64,000 bases of DNA from Saitoella complicata NRRL Y-17804 (GCF_001661265.1 NW_017567018.1:62001-126000); one strand, 5' to 3'; positions 44,161 to 55,518 are shown, counted from the first letter of the stretch. Notes: generated by a model not told the origin, from the sequence alone. Program-made: numbers and translations.

Positions 44161-44928
44161 CCCTACGACCCAGCCCAACGTGGATTTTCCTGGTTAGTTG
44201 TTAGGCAGCGCGGAATTTCCTAGTTGCCAGCGTGGAAACGTAGTGGAGTTTTTCTATGACTAGGAAAATCCTAGCTGGCCAACGTGGAAACGTCAGCTGA
44301 CAAATGTTGACGTGGCCATGGATGTATAGACAAGTAGTCTAATCAGTCGATTAACAACCTAGCCGCATTGTTCCACGCAAATGTCTTTCTATCAATGATC
44401 CACGCAGGCTTGACTGCATCTCCCCCAAGCTCGTCAATCAATGGCTGAGTAGTCAAGGTGCCAACGAACCTCTTCATTTGCCGTATGTTCACCCACTCGT
44501 GTAAATTCCCAGGCGGTTGAGTGTCAACCACAAAGAAACGGCCACGACGAAGCTGAGCAGGACCATAACACCGAATGTACGCCAAAGGGTAGTACACACA
44601 CACGCCTCACCAATGGCCTTGCAAACAGCATAACCTCGCCAAAGAAGACTTCCGTACCGAAACCAGAGTCATGTGTGTAAAAGACAATGTTGGAGGCGCG
44701 GGTTTTGTCGCTTTTACGCTGACTCTCGTAGGAACCGATTAAATCTACTCCCTCGCAAAGCTGGAAGCGCTTGTAGTTCTAACGTGGATTTTCCTCGTTC
44801 AAGCGTGGATTTTCCTCGTTCCCAGCTAGGACTTTCTGCGCTGAGAGTCCCGGTTTCCACGTTGTGTTTCCACGCTGGCAACGCGGATAATCTGCGTTGG
44901 TGTTTCCACGTTGAGTACAAGCGTAGGG
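44161..44928. mobile_element. Short DNA element with about 130 bp terminal inverted repeats
   Basis: The two ends are inverted copies of each other in several ordered blocks: CCCTACG at 44161-44167 against CGTAGGG at 44922-44928; the exact 16-mer TTGCCAGCGTGGAAAC at 44224-44239 against its complement at 44866-44881; CCTAGCTGG at 44270-44278 against 44822-44830. Both ends also carry extra AACGTGGAAAC or AACGTGGATTTTCC motifs, including a tandem pair at 44781-44821. About 480 bp lie between, with a coding remnant. It looks like a shortened derivative of a coding DNA transposon. No target-site duplication could be fixed. Confidence 0.6.
44343..44703 (-). pseudogene. Coding remnant inside the inverted-repeat element
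   Basis: On the minus strand one frame reads ASNIVFYTHDSGFGTEVFFGEV and a second, shifted frame reads YPLAYIRCYG, LRRGRFFVVDTQPPGNL, MKRFVGTLTTQP and KPAWIIDRKTFAWNN up to a stop at 44343. The style (a RFFVV segment followed by IDRKTFAW) suggests the C-terminal part of a larger transposon-encoded protein, but I cannot name the family. A GTGAGG donor lies between the two frames, so an intron rather than a frameshift is possible. Confidence 0.35.
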
Positions 44929-46602
44929 TAGAATTAAGATATGATGATAGTAATATTAGTCCTCCCTCAGATCCAGCACCACCTCCGAGTCCTCCGCAAC
45001 AACTTCGCGAAGGTAGGGATTGGCGTTTCTTGTGTTTGCGATGATTGTAACCCTGAGCCGTGGTAGATATTTGACCTGAGGTCATGGGATCTTATGGACA
45101 TGAAAATCCTATGACCCTAACATGATATCATACGATTCCCATGAATGTTGAACTCGTAGAAATAATTTTTTTTACCATGTGATGTCCCTGTTCTGGCCTG
45201 ATACTACTGAGAACTATGCCTCACATTCCTTCGCAATTTTGCATGATTCTTTCTGGGATTAAGCCCGGTCATTGTGAACTATCCAGAATCAGATCATGGA
45301 CTATACCAATTTGCATTGTGGGTTATCATGGATTCTGCTGACAAAGCCCTGCGACATGAACGCTCAGGGAATTTCCCTGGGAAGATCATGAAATTGTCAT
45401 GGAATGTGATTTTCAATGATTAGTATGCCAGGAATTTTCCATGATAGGTTCCAGAGAAATGCATGGAAATCCATGATACACGTTCCCTAAAATGTGTCAT
45501 GGATTTTCTATGCCGGACCCATGATCTCAACAGGGATTACTGTCAATTTCATAAGTTTAGACAACCGCGCGCGGCAGTTTGCACCACACCACAACCCACA
45601 ATCACTGCCAGCAGGGCATGGATATCTGTAGAGCTAATGGAGACTGGGTGTCCTGGACTAAATGAAGGTAATCGACAGTATCCTTGAAAAATCCATGATA
45701 GCAGACTCCGTAGGAAGGACATGGATTTTGCCGACCGAAATTATGGTTCGGATTCAGAAGAGCACAGTCGTGGATTTTGAATTTGTTTGGCTTGACCCAT
45801 GATGGTATCAAGGATTGTTGTCCAAAGTTGCTGTTTGTATTACTGGCCGAATAGGAGTTCTTGACAAGGTACGTAATTCATGTCTAATCCCAGACGAATC
45901 CAGACCTTTGTTGTGGATTACACTCATGCCTACGAGAATTTGGATTTAAACCACGATTTCACGATTCCTACGGTTGGATATATGAAAGATAATCCAGCAA
46001 TTAAGGGTGCAAAGCTCAACTAACCCTAATGTACATGCATATGGTAGGTATCTTGGCAATTATCTGAGGTATTTTGCTCAACTCCCTTGGCAATAATCCT
46101 TGATTCTACCTGGGATTGTGTCGATATTGTTTTGGGGCTTAATCTATCATAGGCTTGCGATCCCTGACTTTGTCTGAGATTTCTGAGCGGATAGCAACCC
46201 ATGACACATCGCAAAGAAATTCATGGTAGTGTCATGGATCATGCACTTGCCTTGGTCCAAGTGTGGACGAGTTTGTCGAATCACTTGCGCGCGAGAGAAA
46301 GAATCAAACTGATGCGTTGCAAAGAATTCATTTACAACGTTCAAGATTTATACACATACCAAAGCAAAAAACCGAAACACCTGTCTATAGAGAACAACAA
46401 AAGGATTATTTATCATCGAGAACACGTCTCCATCATCTCATGCGTGTTGTCACTTCATCAACTTATTCAGCAATGTGGGCTGACTCTGATCCAACTGAGT
46501 AGAGTCAGGGGAATCCCAGGTCCTACTGGCATACGCCCTCTCAAGGCAGCCCTGCACTCAGCGTCAAGTTGCTGCCGATCCCTGAACGTGCGAGGCAGGC
46601 GC

Positions 46603-46983
46603 TTAGATTTGATATGATCTACAGCCATGCGTGAACGCAAGACCGGACACTCTCATGCATGGAGGGAGTAGGGCTCGGACCATGATAGGCGGTAAGCTTG
46701 CAAGACGTGAGCCCTTCTGTTCCAGACTTGGGTTTAAAATTGCAGTTGAGGCCATTTCGTAGAACTTCTTGATTTTTGATTGTCCAACACGAGGATCTGT
46801 TAAGGGACACGTCTCAGCCTCCCACCTCTGAAGACGGTAAAGCCATTGAGCAAGCGCCTCAGCACTCTCTGCCTGAGTGGTGTGGAGTGATTCTTGTGCA
46901 TTAGCCTCAGCCGTCTCAATAAGTGTACCAAGCAGCACCAATCCTACTGCTACATTCATCTTATGACCAAGGTGCATTGACAC
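46603..46983 (-). pseudogene. Unrecognised 126-codon open frame in the repeat island
   Basis: An open frame with a plausible amino-acid mix (LAQWLYRLQRWEAETCPLTD, SKIKKFYEMASTAIL). No family is recognised, no promoter or introns are evident, and the surroundings are transposon debris. It may be a remnant of an element or chance. Confidence 0.2.
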
Positions 46984-47039
46984 ATCAGCAATCTACTCCT
47001 CGATCGCTGGGCTGACATATCCTCGAGCGAAAATGTGTT

Positions 47040-47566
47040 ACTGTCGATCAACCACCAGTCCATGATACGGTCTCCAAATCCCTACTCAAGGGCTACCACC
47101 CTTCAGATCCTCAATCAGCGGAAGTCTCTTTGACTCCTGAAAGCAGGAGTTCAGCTAGCTGGCCCCAGCTACCAACTCCAGTACTGCGCAGCGTCTCGAC
47201 ATGGTTCCTCCATACAGCCAACAGACCCGCAATCCGCAAACCATGAGAGCATACAGTCCTCTTCAGGGACCAGCATCCGATGATTTGGAGGGGGTTTTAC
47301 GCCATGTCAAATCGACAAGTCCGGTATACTGCAGCTTTGAGGTCAAAACCGTGAAAGAAGCAATCATCAACCGCAGGATTTGCCTGGACAACCTGCGCCT
47401 ACTACCGGATGAGCCTCCGGGAGCTGCTAAATAGGGTTGGATCATGATTATGAAACGCTGCTGGCCTGTTTGGAAGGCTATGATGCGCAAGGAGGTCAGT
47501 ACCGTAGGCCAATTTCAGGAGACCCCCTTTGAGGTCTATGAGGTCCCAGACCCAGACGAGTTTTAA
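47040..47566 (+). pseudogene. Unrecognised coding remnant, C-terminal part
   Basis: Two frames carry protein-like sequence. The first, from about 47040, reads QPPVHDTVSKSLLKGYHPSD and RSVSTWFLHT. The second, from about 47270, reads FEVKTVKEAIINRRICLDNL and LRLLPDEPPGAAK, meets one TAG at 47432, and goes on as WIMIMKRCWPVWKAMM to FEVYEVPDPDEF with a stop at 47566. The acidic end looks like a true C-terminus. I do not recognise the family; the frame change and the stop mark it as dead. Confidence 0.35.
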
Positions 47567-47650
47567 ACCTTCTTTTTGTTCTGGTCTTTAATGTGGTATT
47601 CTTCTTTTCTCAATAGCATGCTTAGTTCTTTTGCAATAACCTTACAGAGC

Positions 47651-48980
47651 TCAACACCTTACTCCAAACTCACTCGTAGAAAAGTACGAGGTGACAAGTA
47701 TTATGCACGTGGCTGCACCTAGAGGGTTTAGCCCGTCTGGGCCGTGTCTCGATGCAGGCCATTGGGACAGCTGTACAGCCATTTTGTGAGGGAGTCTGTC
47801 TGTGAGAATGGCAAGTGTGAAAATAAATGAATGTTTTGCTTCGATCGAAAAAACCATCCAAAAAACTAGCGAATGAAGCCTAAAGCTGACCCTCAGCATC
47901 AGCCGTAATTTGTCGATTAGCCTCGACATACGCGCTGAGCTGCGCCTTCGTTCAAGCATAACCGCAGTTGCTGACATATTGCTGATTTTGTCAAGTTGGG
48001 TGTTGATGTATTTGTTTGCTAGGCGGACGAATGTTGGGGGGTCTTCACGGGCGTAAGGGTGCGTGTTGTTGCGCTTCATCCAGCTCTTCATCATGCCGAA
48101 ACCGAGCTCGATTGGATTTAGGTCAGGGGAGTAAAGTGGTAGGAAATGGACTTGACATCCAGCCCTCTCGACCAGCAACTCAAACACCCTTAGATCATGA
48201 TAATTACGACAGTTATCAAGCACAGCCACGCTATTGGGACTAGGGAATGGTTGCAGGATCGATAAGAGGCGATGAACTCGACAAAACGGTCTGCATTGTA
48301 TGTACCATGAAAGATGCGCAGCGCCTTAAGACCAGTCGATGCCAAGGCCGGCAACACACTCTGGCGCTTAGAGTGTCAAAATACTCTCTCCTGAATGGCC
48401 CTAGTACTGACCGCGGAATATCCAAATTTGCGGGTAGCGGTTCTTTCGTCGATAGCAGATTCGTCAAGGAAGGCCAGCCATTCTTGTGTGTATCCAGCCA
48501 TTGCCAGGGCATAGTTTGCATGTAAGATACTGTTTCGCTGGGCTGCACTAATTGTGAGGAGCTTTCGGGGATATCCAATTTTTTTGAGGTAGCGAAGGAT
48601 ATGATATTCAGATAGCCTTGTAGCGAACTCCTGGTTGAGAAACTCTGCACATTCATTATGGTATAGAGACGGTTTCTTATCATACAAGTATTGGATGTGC
48701 TGTAGTCATTTAGTGAGACCTTTGAGGGGACCTTCGAGACGGTAGAGTAGCACCCACTGAGCCTAGGAAGAGGTCTATTTGAGCCTTACGCCCACAAGTC
48801 GAGTTGCCCTGACGTTCATGAGTGCCTTCCTCTTCATACCTCTTCACAATACGGTAAATGGTGCCAATCGATTTTCTGACTATCTGACTAAAGTTGGTAA
48901 ATGTTGAGCCCCTCAATGTAATTGTTGATAACTAGGAGCTGTAGGGTATTGTCGCATACCCTGCAGTGCATTTGAGCCCA
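47651..48980 (-). mobile_element. Tc1/mariner-type (DDE_3) transposase relic
   Basis: Minus-strand pieces in order: a helix-turn-helix part (48710-48916, IGTIYRIVKRYEEEGTHE), a middle part in another frame (48376-48687, LSEYHILRYLKKIGYPRKLL then EWLAFLDESAIDERT with the first catalytic Asp), a third piece near 48260-48370 (RQSVLPALASTGLKALRIF), and the C-terminal part (47651-48229) with AVLDNCRNYH, the second Asp, and LPLYSPDLNPIE, the Glu. Asp and Glu are 35 residues apart. Frame changes separate the pieces, at least three times, so it is not functional as it stands. I could not fix terminal inverted repeats. This is a plain cut-and-paste DNA transposon. Confidence 0.8.
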
Positions 48981-49196
48981 TCCAGACCTTCCAAGGCCTC
49001 TTATCGAGTTGTTTGAAGCTATTTTACAATTACGATTTGGGAGGTTCGCGCACGCAGGATGATGTGCGGACGAGACTTTTGCACACTGCTGTAAGCTTAC
49101 AGCACGCTAGTACCACGTGTCCAGCCGGTACCCGATGCGGAGGAAACTGTCTACATCTTGCGCAGACAAGTCTGACTGAGAAGCATCACTGGCGCA

Positions 49197-50193
49197 ATGT
49201 CGCCTGAAGAGAAAATCCTTACAGCACTTGACAATGACGGGTTTGTGGTGGTACCAGGTCTCATACCGCCCAACCTTCTCGAACCGCTCCGTGAAAGTGC
49301 GAAGCGAGCGATCGATCGAGCTCGCGACGACAGCGCCGTCAGTTGGGATCATGTGTGAGTAGTAGTGAGAAACACCATGCTGCGTGTATTGGCGTGGCTG
49401 ATCAGTGGTGTAGCCGTCTGGTCGGAAAACAGTTCCCCCCATGGCCAAAGCGGGTGCGAGAGGATGTATGGGGGGTGCAACACATAATGAAGCCTGAAAT
49501 GAACGAACATGTCTTTGTTTCCTGGTACGCAAGTGAAGCACTGATCAAAATTGTGAAAACAATCCTGGGGTGTCAAGAAGAAGAGCTTCAAATGGGTACG
49601 TAGAAGGGTCAACTCGCTACAATGGGTACCAAACAGGGCTGATTAAGCAATGCCCTCTTTTAGAGCTGCTAGGATTGCTGATCAACCCGACGAAAACAGC
49701 CTTCTCCTTGATTTGGCACAGGGATACTATACCTCCCGAGACTTCGGACCAGGACGAGAAGAAGCTCCTGCAAGCCCCACGGGTTGGAACACAATGGAAC
49801 ACTGCTTTGTACGCTGATTCGTGCTTGATGGTGGTTCCCGGATCCCATAACCGGGTTAGAACGCATCAAGAACGAGATATTACTATACACAACCCGCGTG
49901 ATCCTCTGGAAGGGGAGCTGCGAGTTGATCTTCAACCGGGCGATACTGTCTTCTACGACAACAACATTCTCCATCGAGGAGTCTACGGAACCACACCTGT
50001 ACGTGCAACTCTTCACGGCTGCATCGGTACGACAGGTGCTGGTCCTGAGCGGGCTCGTAATATACTGCAACATGACATGAACTGGGTGCGCGACGTGCAA
50101 TATACTGGGCGGCTCGAGAGGATGCGGTTGAACTTGATCCGCATGGCAGAAAGCGTCGGAGCCGATGATCTAGGATACAGCTTGAGTGGATAA
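49197..50193 (+). CDS. Phytanoyl-CoA dioxygenase (PhyH) family protein
   Basis: Three exons, 49197-49354, 49414-49595 and 49664-50193, 289 residues. The family are Fe(II)/2-oxoglutarate oxygenases. The iron-binding HxD is His132-Asp134 (LIWHRDTIPPE) and the distal histidine is His217 (NNILHRGVYG), before a conserved RATLHG arginine. The first 50 residues (LTALDNDGFVVVPGLIPPNLLEPLRE) are typical for PhyH. Intron 1 must end at GTGTAG, not the earlier ATCAG, to keep the frame; intron 2 ends at TTTTAG. The C-terminus (GYSLSG) is not a peroxisomal signal, so the enzyme is probably cytosolic and not the phytanate enzyme itself. Substrate unknown. It is the first gene after the repeat island. Confidence 0.87.
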
Positions 50194-50403
50194 GAGAGTG
50201 GCCATAGCCTTTACATAGGGCAGCGTATATACCATTTCGCAGGGTCTCACGTGCAGCGGCCTCGCCCTGGACCAGCGCTGGGTGCGGCGCCCGCCCACAG
50301 CATGCGCCTCGATTATGGGACCCCGAAAAGGACCCGACGCACAGACCCGTGAAGTACAATTATACCATAAACGACCATCTGATCGCATCCAGACGACCTG
50401 ATC

Positions 50404-52110
50404 ATGGAGCCGATTGCCTTGAATGGCGGCAACAAGCGCTCCGTCGCGTATTTCTATGACTGTAAGTCGTGGCCCGTCCTTTGTTGCACGCGTCAAGGGA
50501 ATGATGATGTGCTGACTGCGCACTTTTCGTACAGCTGAGGTCGGCAATTACTCTTATGGACCGGGACAGTATGTGTCTCTTGATTCTCACAGCTCACGAT
50601 CAATTGCTTACTTCGTGTAGTCCAATGAAGCCTCATCGGATAAGGATGGCGCACAGTCTCATCATGAATTATGGCCTATACAAGAAGATGGAGATCTACG
50701 TGAGTGTGCGCATTCGTATGTCCGACATGGTACTAACCGCCTGCGCAGAGAGCGAAACCCGCGACCAAGCAAGAGATGTGCCAGTTCCATACAGACGAGT
50801 ATGTCGACTTTCTCAGTCGCGTAACACCCGACAACATCGACGCTTTCGGCAAGGAACAGAGCAAGTTCAACGTCGGCGACGATTGTCCGGTGTTTGATGG
50901 GCTGTTTGAGTTTTGCGGTATCAGCGGTGGAGGCAGTATGGGTAAGTCATTCGCAATATTGCCGTTGATCTGCTCCACTAACTCCGAATCACAGAGGGTG
51001 CTGCACGGCTCAACCGAGGAAAATGCGACATTGCGCTGAATTGGGCAGGTGGTCTACATCACGCCAAGAAGTCCGAGGCTAGTGGTTTCTGTTACGTCAA
51101 CGACATTGTTCTTGGTATCATCGAGCTCCTTCGATACCACCCTCGAGTCCTCTACATCGATATCGACGTTCATCATGGTGATGGTGTCGAAGAAGCCTTC
51201 TATACCACCGATCGTGTCATGACGGTTTCGTTCCACAAATATGGCGAGTTCTTCCCAGGAACTGGTGAACTGCGGGATGTTGGTGTCGGCAAGGGCAAGT
51301 ACTATTCAGTGAACTTCCCTCTGAGGGACGGTATTGACGATGACAGTTACAAAAGTGTGTTTGAGCCTACTATCAAGGCCGTGATGGAATGGTACAGACC
51401 AAGTGCTGTGGTCTTGCAGTGCGGTGCGGATTCGTTGAGTCAAGATCGTCTTGGTTGCTTCAATTTGAGCATGCGAGGGCACGCAGCCTGCGTTGATTTC
51501 GTCAAGTCATTCGGTCTGCCAACGTTGGTGCTCGGAGGTGGTGGTTATACTATGCGCAACGTGTCCAGAACGTGGACGTACGAGACGGGTATCCTCGTGG
51601 GACAACAGGTTGGTCCTGAGATCCCTTACAGCGACTACTACGAATATTTCGGCCCCGACTACACTTTGGACGTCAAGCCCTCAAATATGGAGAATCTCAA
51701 CACCAGGGAGTACCTCGAGAAAATCAAGACGCAAGTTCTCTCCAACCTGTCGCGTACCAAGTTCGCGCCAAGTGTGCAGATGCAAGAGGTTCCAAGAGAC
51801 AGAGACGACGACGAGGATGAGGAAGACGATAACCCCGATGAGAGAAGGAATCGTAAGTGCCCCTTATTGGAGACTTTCCGTCCAGAACTGACATATCGCA
51901 GAACGCATGATGGACAAAACTATTCAGCGCGATGATGACCTCAGCGATTCGGAAGATGAGGGAGAAGGCGGTCGGAGAGACATCCGAAATCACGGAGAGA
52001 AAAAGGTCTCAATAACTGCGCCATTAGAAAGAGGCGGGGTACCGTCTGTAGAGTCAACACCAGCAGTAGTTGAGGAACCCTCAGCTGCAGGGGAGACGAT
52101 GGAGTTGTAA
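50404..52110 (+). CDS. RPD3: Class I histone deacetylase RPD3
   Basis: Six exons, 50404-50461, 50535-50568, 50621-50699, 50749-50941, 50995-51852 and 51902-52110, 476 residues. Rpd3 is the catalytic subunit of the Sin3 corepressor complexes in the nucleus. The deacetylase fold has [27 protein letters not shown], the catalytic [17 protein letters not shown], the zinc-binding [14 protein letters not shown], the [11 protein letters not shown] loop and the active-site tyrosine in [12 protein letters not shown]. All key residues are present. The tail after residue 390 is acidic with DDDEDEEDD and later [10 protein letters not shown], as in fungal Rpd3. Exons 1-3 are very short; phases agree at all five joins. 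Confidence 0.97.
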
Positions 52111-52204
52111 GGCTCTTCTTAATAACAAATTCTATAATATGGTATCATATGCCTTCCTGCGCCCAAAGTGCTTCTCGCCAATGCTATGCATATCCGATGT
52201 AATC

Positions 52205-55200
52205 TTACAACACTGTACTCATCTGATCTAAAAGTGCGCTGTCAACCTGGACAAGCCACCTTTGCTTGAATGCTTCACTTCCGCCGTTTTCGGCCTCGAC
52301 CTGTGCCATAGTCTTTCGAACATACTCCTTTAGCTCAACCGTATGAACAGCGTCAGCTTTGAGCAGCTAAATAGCACAACATATTAGTTTACGTTGTCTG
52401 GGGAAGACCAACTTTACCCACCTCACGTCTGCGTTTTGATTCGGGGGTATCGACATCAGCGTAATCGTATGCCGCGTCGTCATTCTGCCAGTATACGAGC
52501 GCACTATAGACTCGGTAAGCAGGGGATCAGCAACAACCTTGGCATACTTACTCTCCGTCACTTTCCTTGATTTCGCTCAACACGTCAAACCAAACAGACA
52601 TCAAGGAACCAAGACGGCCAAAGACATCCGCGTTGTTTGTCCGCAACGTGGCGGTCAACCCCATGGCAATCAGCTTTCGGTGCTTAGGGTGACCAACATT
52701 GTCAAACTGCAAATCAGGCGTGTCAGAATCATCACTCAAATCAGGCCAATACAATGATTTTACCTTCAGAACCCACTGGTCAATAACGGCGGTAATAACT
52801 GGTCGCGGTACAGCATGGTTCTGCTGCGAAACCAATTCGATATATTGAAGGAGCAGGTTGGCATCCTGCATAGCAATCCTCGACAGCATCGAGAGGTAGT
52901 GCGTGAGCACAATTGTTTGCTCCTTATCATCCAGGACCCCCAATATCAACTTGCTTACGAAACCGGTTTGCGCAAGAGCTTCGGCATAGCCCTGAACCGG
53001 CGCACCTTGGAAGATAGTCTCGGCTACATAGCCGATTGCCTGCGACGTCTCGGGCTTCAAACCGCCCAACAAAGCCGCCAGGGCAGTGAAGAGAGGTACA
53101 GCATATTGCGAGACAACTCCATCCAGATCCAACAGACAATAGCTCTCGACGATCTGCAATACTCGTCTCAAAATCTCGCTACCAATTCCAAGACATTGAA
53201 TGGCTGATGGCATCAAGGACAAAAGCTCAGGGGTCGATGACGGAGCCATTTGCAGGACAGCTGACCATAACTCCAACGCATCCTCCAACAAATAAACGTG
53301 AGCATCCTGGGTAGGATCACACGAATATTGGATGAGGGGCAACACCATGGGGTAGAAACCAACAGAGTTCTCTCGCATGGCATTCACAAGCTTCGTCAAC
53401 GTCACCAGAATGCTCGATTTGAAGAGATGCTGATCACCACTCTGTTCCCACAGTGGTGGCAAGAGTTCCGCGATTCTTTGCGCATAGGGAGCGACGCGCA
53501 GCTCAACACGGTCGATTATAACATCAATAACCTGCAAGATTTTCATCCTACTTTCAATTTGTTCCGCCTCACCCATCAAGGCGATGGTGCGCTCCAGAAC
53601 ATCTTTCATGAACGGCAGGAATACATCTGTTTCAAAATCCCACTCGTCAACACACGCCTTCAAGTACTGTGCAGCCGTGTACCTCACGACAAAGTCGTTG
53701 ATCGGATCGTTCGGGTTCAGCAAGTGCTGGAAGATAGTGTAGACGTGCACTCTCACGGGCTTCGACACTTTGACCGAGATCCATTGGCCGATGAGAATGG
53801 TTATGCGACGTCGGATGATCTTGTACATGGGCTCTTGGATCTGTACTTCATTGACCAACTGCCCAGTGATGATGGCGTCAAAGTCAACGGCATCGAACAA
53901 CACGCTTGCAGCCAGTCCGAAAGCATTGTATACCGCATCCTTTAGCAGCAATCCGTTGAGGTCCGTGGGGTTAGCGAGACTTTGCAAAACGCCTAACAGG
54001 GGCGCTGTTAACAGTTGTCTAAAGTGTTGCATCAGTTCGAGCAAAAGGCGCTCAGCACATGGACGAAGCTGATATTCCCACGCATCTTGCTCTTCCTCGT
54101 TCATCCATTCTTCTCCATCATCCTCCCACATCTGCAGATCGTCCGGTCTCAGCACCAGGTATTTCGTAATCAGAACCTCCATGCTCCTCGTCAGCATGTC
54201 AGGTGTGAATACCTCCTCCTTCAACACTCGAGCCGCAGCTTGTACCTCTTCCTTCTCATCCTTTTCACGCAACTTGATGGCGGGCGCTGGATTTGTGAGG
54301 GTTTTCGCGCACCATTTGAGCAGCTGCATACCCTGAATGCACAGTTTCTCCAAAAACTCACGGTGCTCGTCTTTCTCTGTGGTGTTGAATGCTTCTGCTT
54401 GTGACTCGATGGTATTCCAATACGTCCGAAGTAGGGCAACCGCATCTGGAAGTAACATGAAGCTCGAAGGCTGGTGCTGAGAAAGGTCGAGAAAAAGCTT
54501 TCCGAATAGGAGAATGTGCTTGCGGATGACCACAGTATATGGTGATGGTGCAGGCGAATATACATTCATAAACCTTCCGAGATGCGAGTGTGAAAGCTGG
54601 AAGAAAGCTTTCGCCTCTGTAGCGCGGTTCGCAAATTCGTATCCGTGCACCACAAGTCTCCTCAACGTTTTCAGAGCGAAAATGGAAATCTCCATACTCG
54701 ACTCCAGAAGAGCAGGATCTGCCTGCTCCACGCCAGCACCAACCATGCCAACCCAATCCTCCGCGTGATGAACGTACACTTCTCCCACGAACCGCACGAG
54801 CTCCGGTGTGACTTGCTGAAGGTTCTGGCGCGCTTTCATGAGACGAAGGGAGCAAAGCGCCTTGACAACCTGATGCAAAACTTGCAGGCCTCGCTGCAAT
54901 CTCAAACGGGACGAAGAATCAGATGCCGCTGCTGCTGAGCGTATGATCCCCGACAGATCACTGAACAGGGATGGCCAGTCGATGGGGTAATCAAGGCGAG
55001 CAATGCGTGATGCAGAGACAGCGTTCTGATTCGCTAAGAGGCGACTGGGTTCATCAAAGCCCTCGAGTAACCGTGATCTGATCCTAGCCTTCTCCTCTGG
55101 CTGAATACCACTACGACCATTGTTAGCTCGGATCATAAACCGAAGCAGGCGGCAGGCTCATACGTACTTTTTCGCAGTCCGTCTCCAATATTTGTCGATA

Positions 55201-55400
55201 CCATTCTTCAGATAAATAATGGCAACTTGCCTAACCTCTGCTGGCAAAGACTTGTCGAGGTATACATCCTGCAATAACGAGTAGAAGCCCGGCGAGGTCT
55301 CGTATCCTTTCAGTGTCGCAGTTGCCTCGGCAGTCAACTGTTGATTCTGAGAGGCAGCGGCATTGAGGACATTGACCAGATCGGTCCTTGCCGAGTCCAT
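52205..55400 (-). CDS. KAP120: Karyopherin KAP120 / importin-11
   Basis: Five exons, 55168-55400, 52764-55110, 52552-52706, 52422-52503 and 52205-52366, 992 residues. Kap120/importin-11 carries cargo such as ribosome-assembly factors into the nucleus. The importin-beta N-terminal domain is seen at 1-85 (SPGFYSLLQDVYLDKSLPAEVRQVAIIYLKNGIDKYWRR read in parts), then HEAT repeats through the rest. The 57 nt between 52707 and 52763 is open in frame, but has GTAAAA and TTGCAG ends. Removing it gives WVLKFDNVGHPKHRKL, which fits the importin-11 pattern W..xxDNxxxPxxRKL far better than the 19-residue insert, so I call it an intron. It shares a 118 bp promoter with PEX2. Confidence 0.9.
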
Positions 55401-55518
55401 TGCACTGGGTGTATATGCTGTTTGGTGTAGCACTTCCCAGCGCGTACTTCACGGCAGCCTTGTCGGTAATTGACCCCGCATTCACGTGACTTGCTCCGTA
55501 CGAACAACTACACCAACA
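55401..55518. promoter_or_regulatory. 118 bp head-to-head promoter (KAP120 / PEX2)
   Basis: Only 118 bp separate the two divergent start codons. No TATA box or other known element is recognised. Confidence 0.5.

Larger units (their letters stand above)
43549..45729. repeat. Dispersed CATGGATT / AATCCATG hairpin repeats
   Basis: The 8-mer CATGGATT or its complement occurs exactly at 43549, 43737, 45327, 45468, 45498, 45690 and 45720. Two copies form the same 40 bp unit, AATCCATGATA, 19 variable bases, CATGGATTTT, at 45468-45507 and 45690-45729, able to fold as 9-10 bp stems. A third hairpin at 45436-45469 has TTTCCATG paired with CATGGAAA. Family and function are unknown. Confidence 0.7.
42861..49196. 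other. Gene-poor, repeat-rich island
   Basis: 6.3 kb between the sestrin and PhyH genes without an intact host gene. The first 300 bases are probably sestrin 3' UTR. The rest holds a hairpin-repeat stretch, an element with terminal inverted repeats, scattered coding remnants and a transposase relic (separate entries). The left part is clearly richer in A+T than the flanking genes. I saw no reverse transcriptase, integrase or capsid-like frame. Confidence 0.7.

Noticed and set aside
46019-46028. Telomere-like CTAACCCTAA
   Set aside because: Less than two units; too short to mean an internal telomere.
47720-48990. Terminal inverted repeats for the Tc1/mariner relic
   Set aside because: The best similarity between the flanks (around GCCCGTCTGGGCC and GAGCCCATCCAGACC) is in direct orientation and weak, so the ends stay undefined.
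42861-49196. Retroelement or virus-like sequence in the repeat island
   Set aside because: No reverse transcriptase, integrase, capsid or long terminal repeat was recognised; the identifiable parts are DNA transposon in type.
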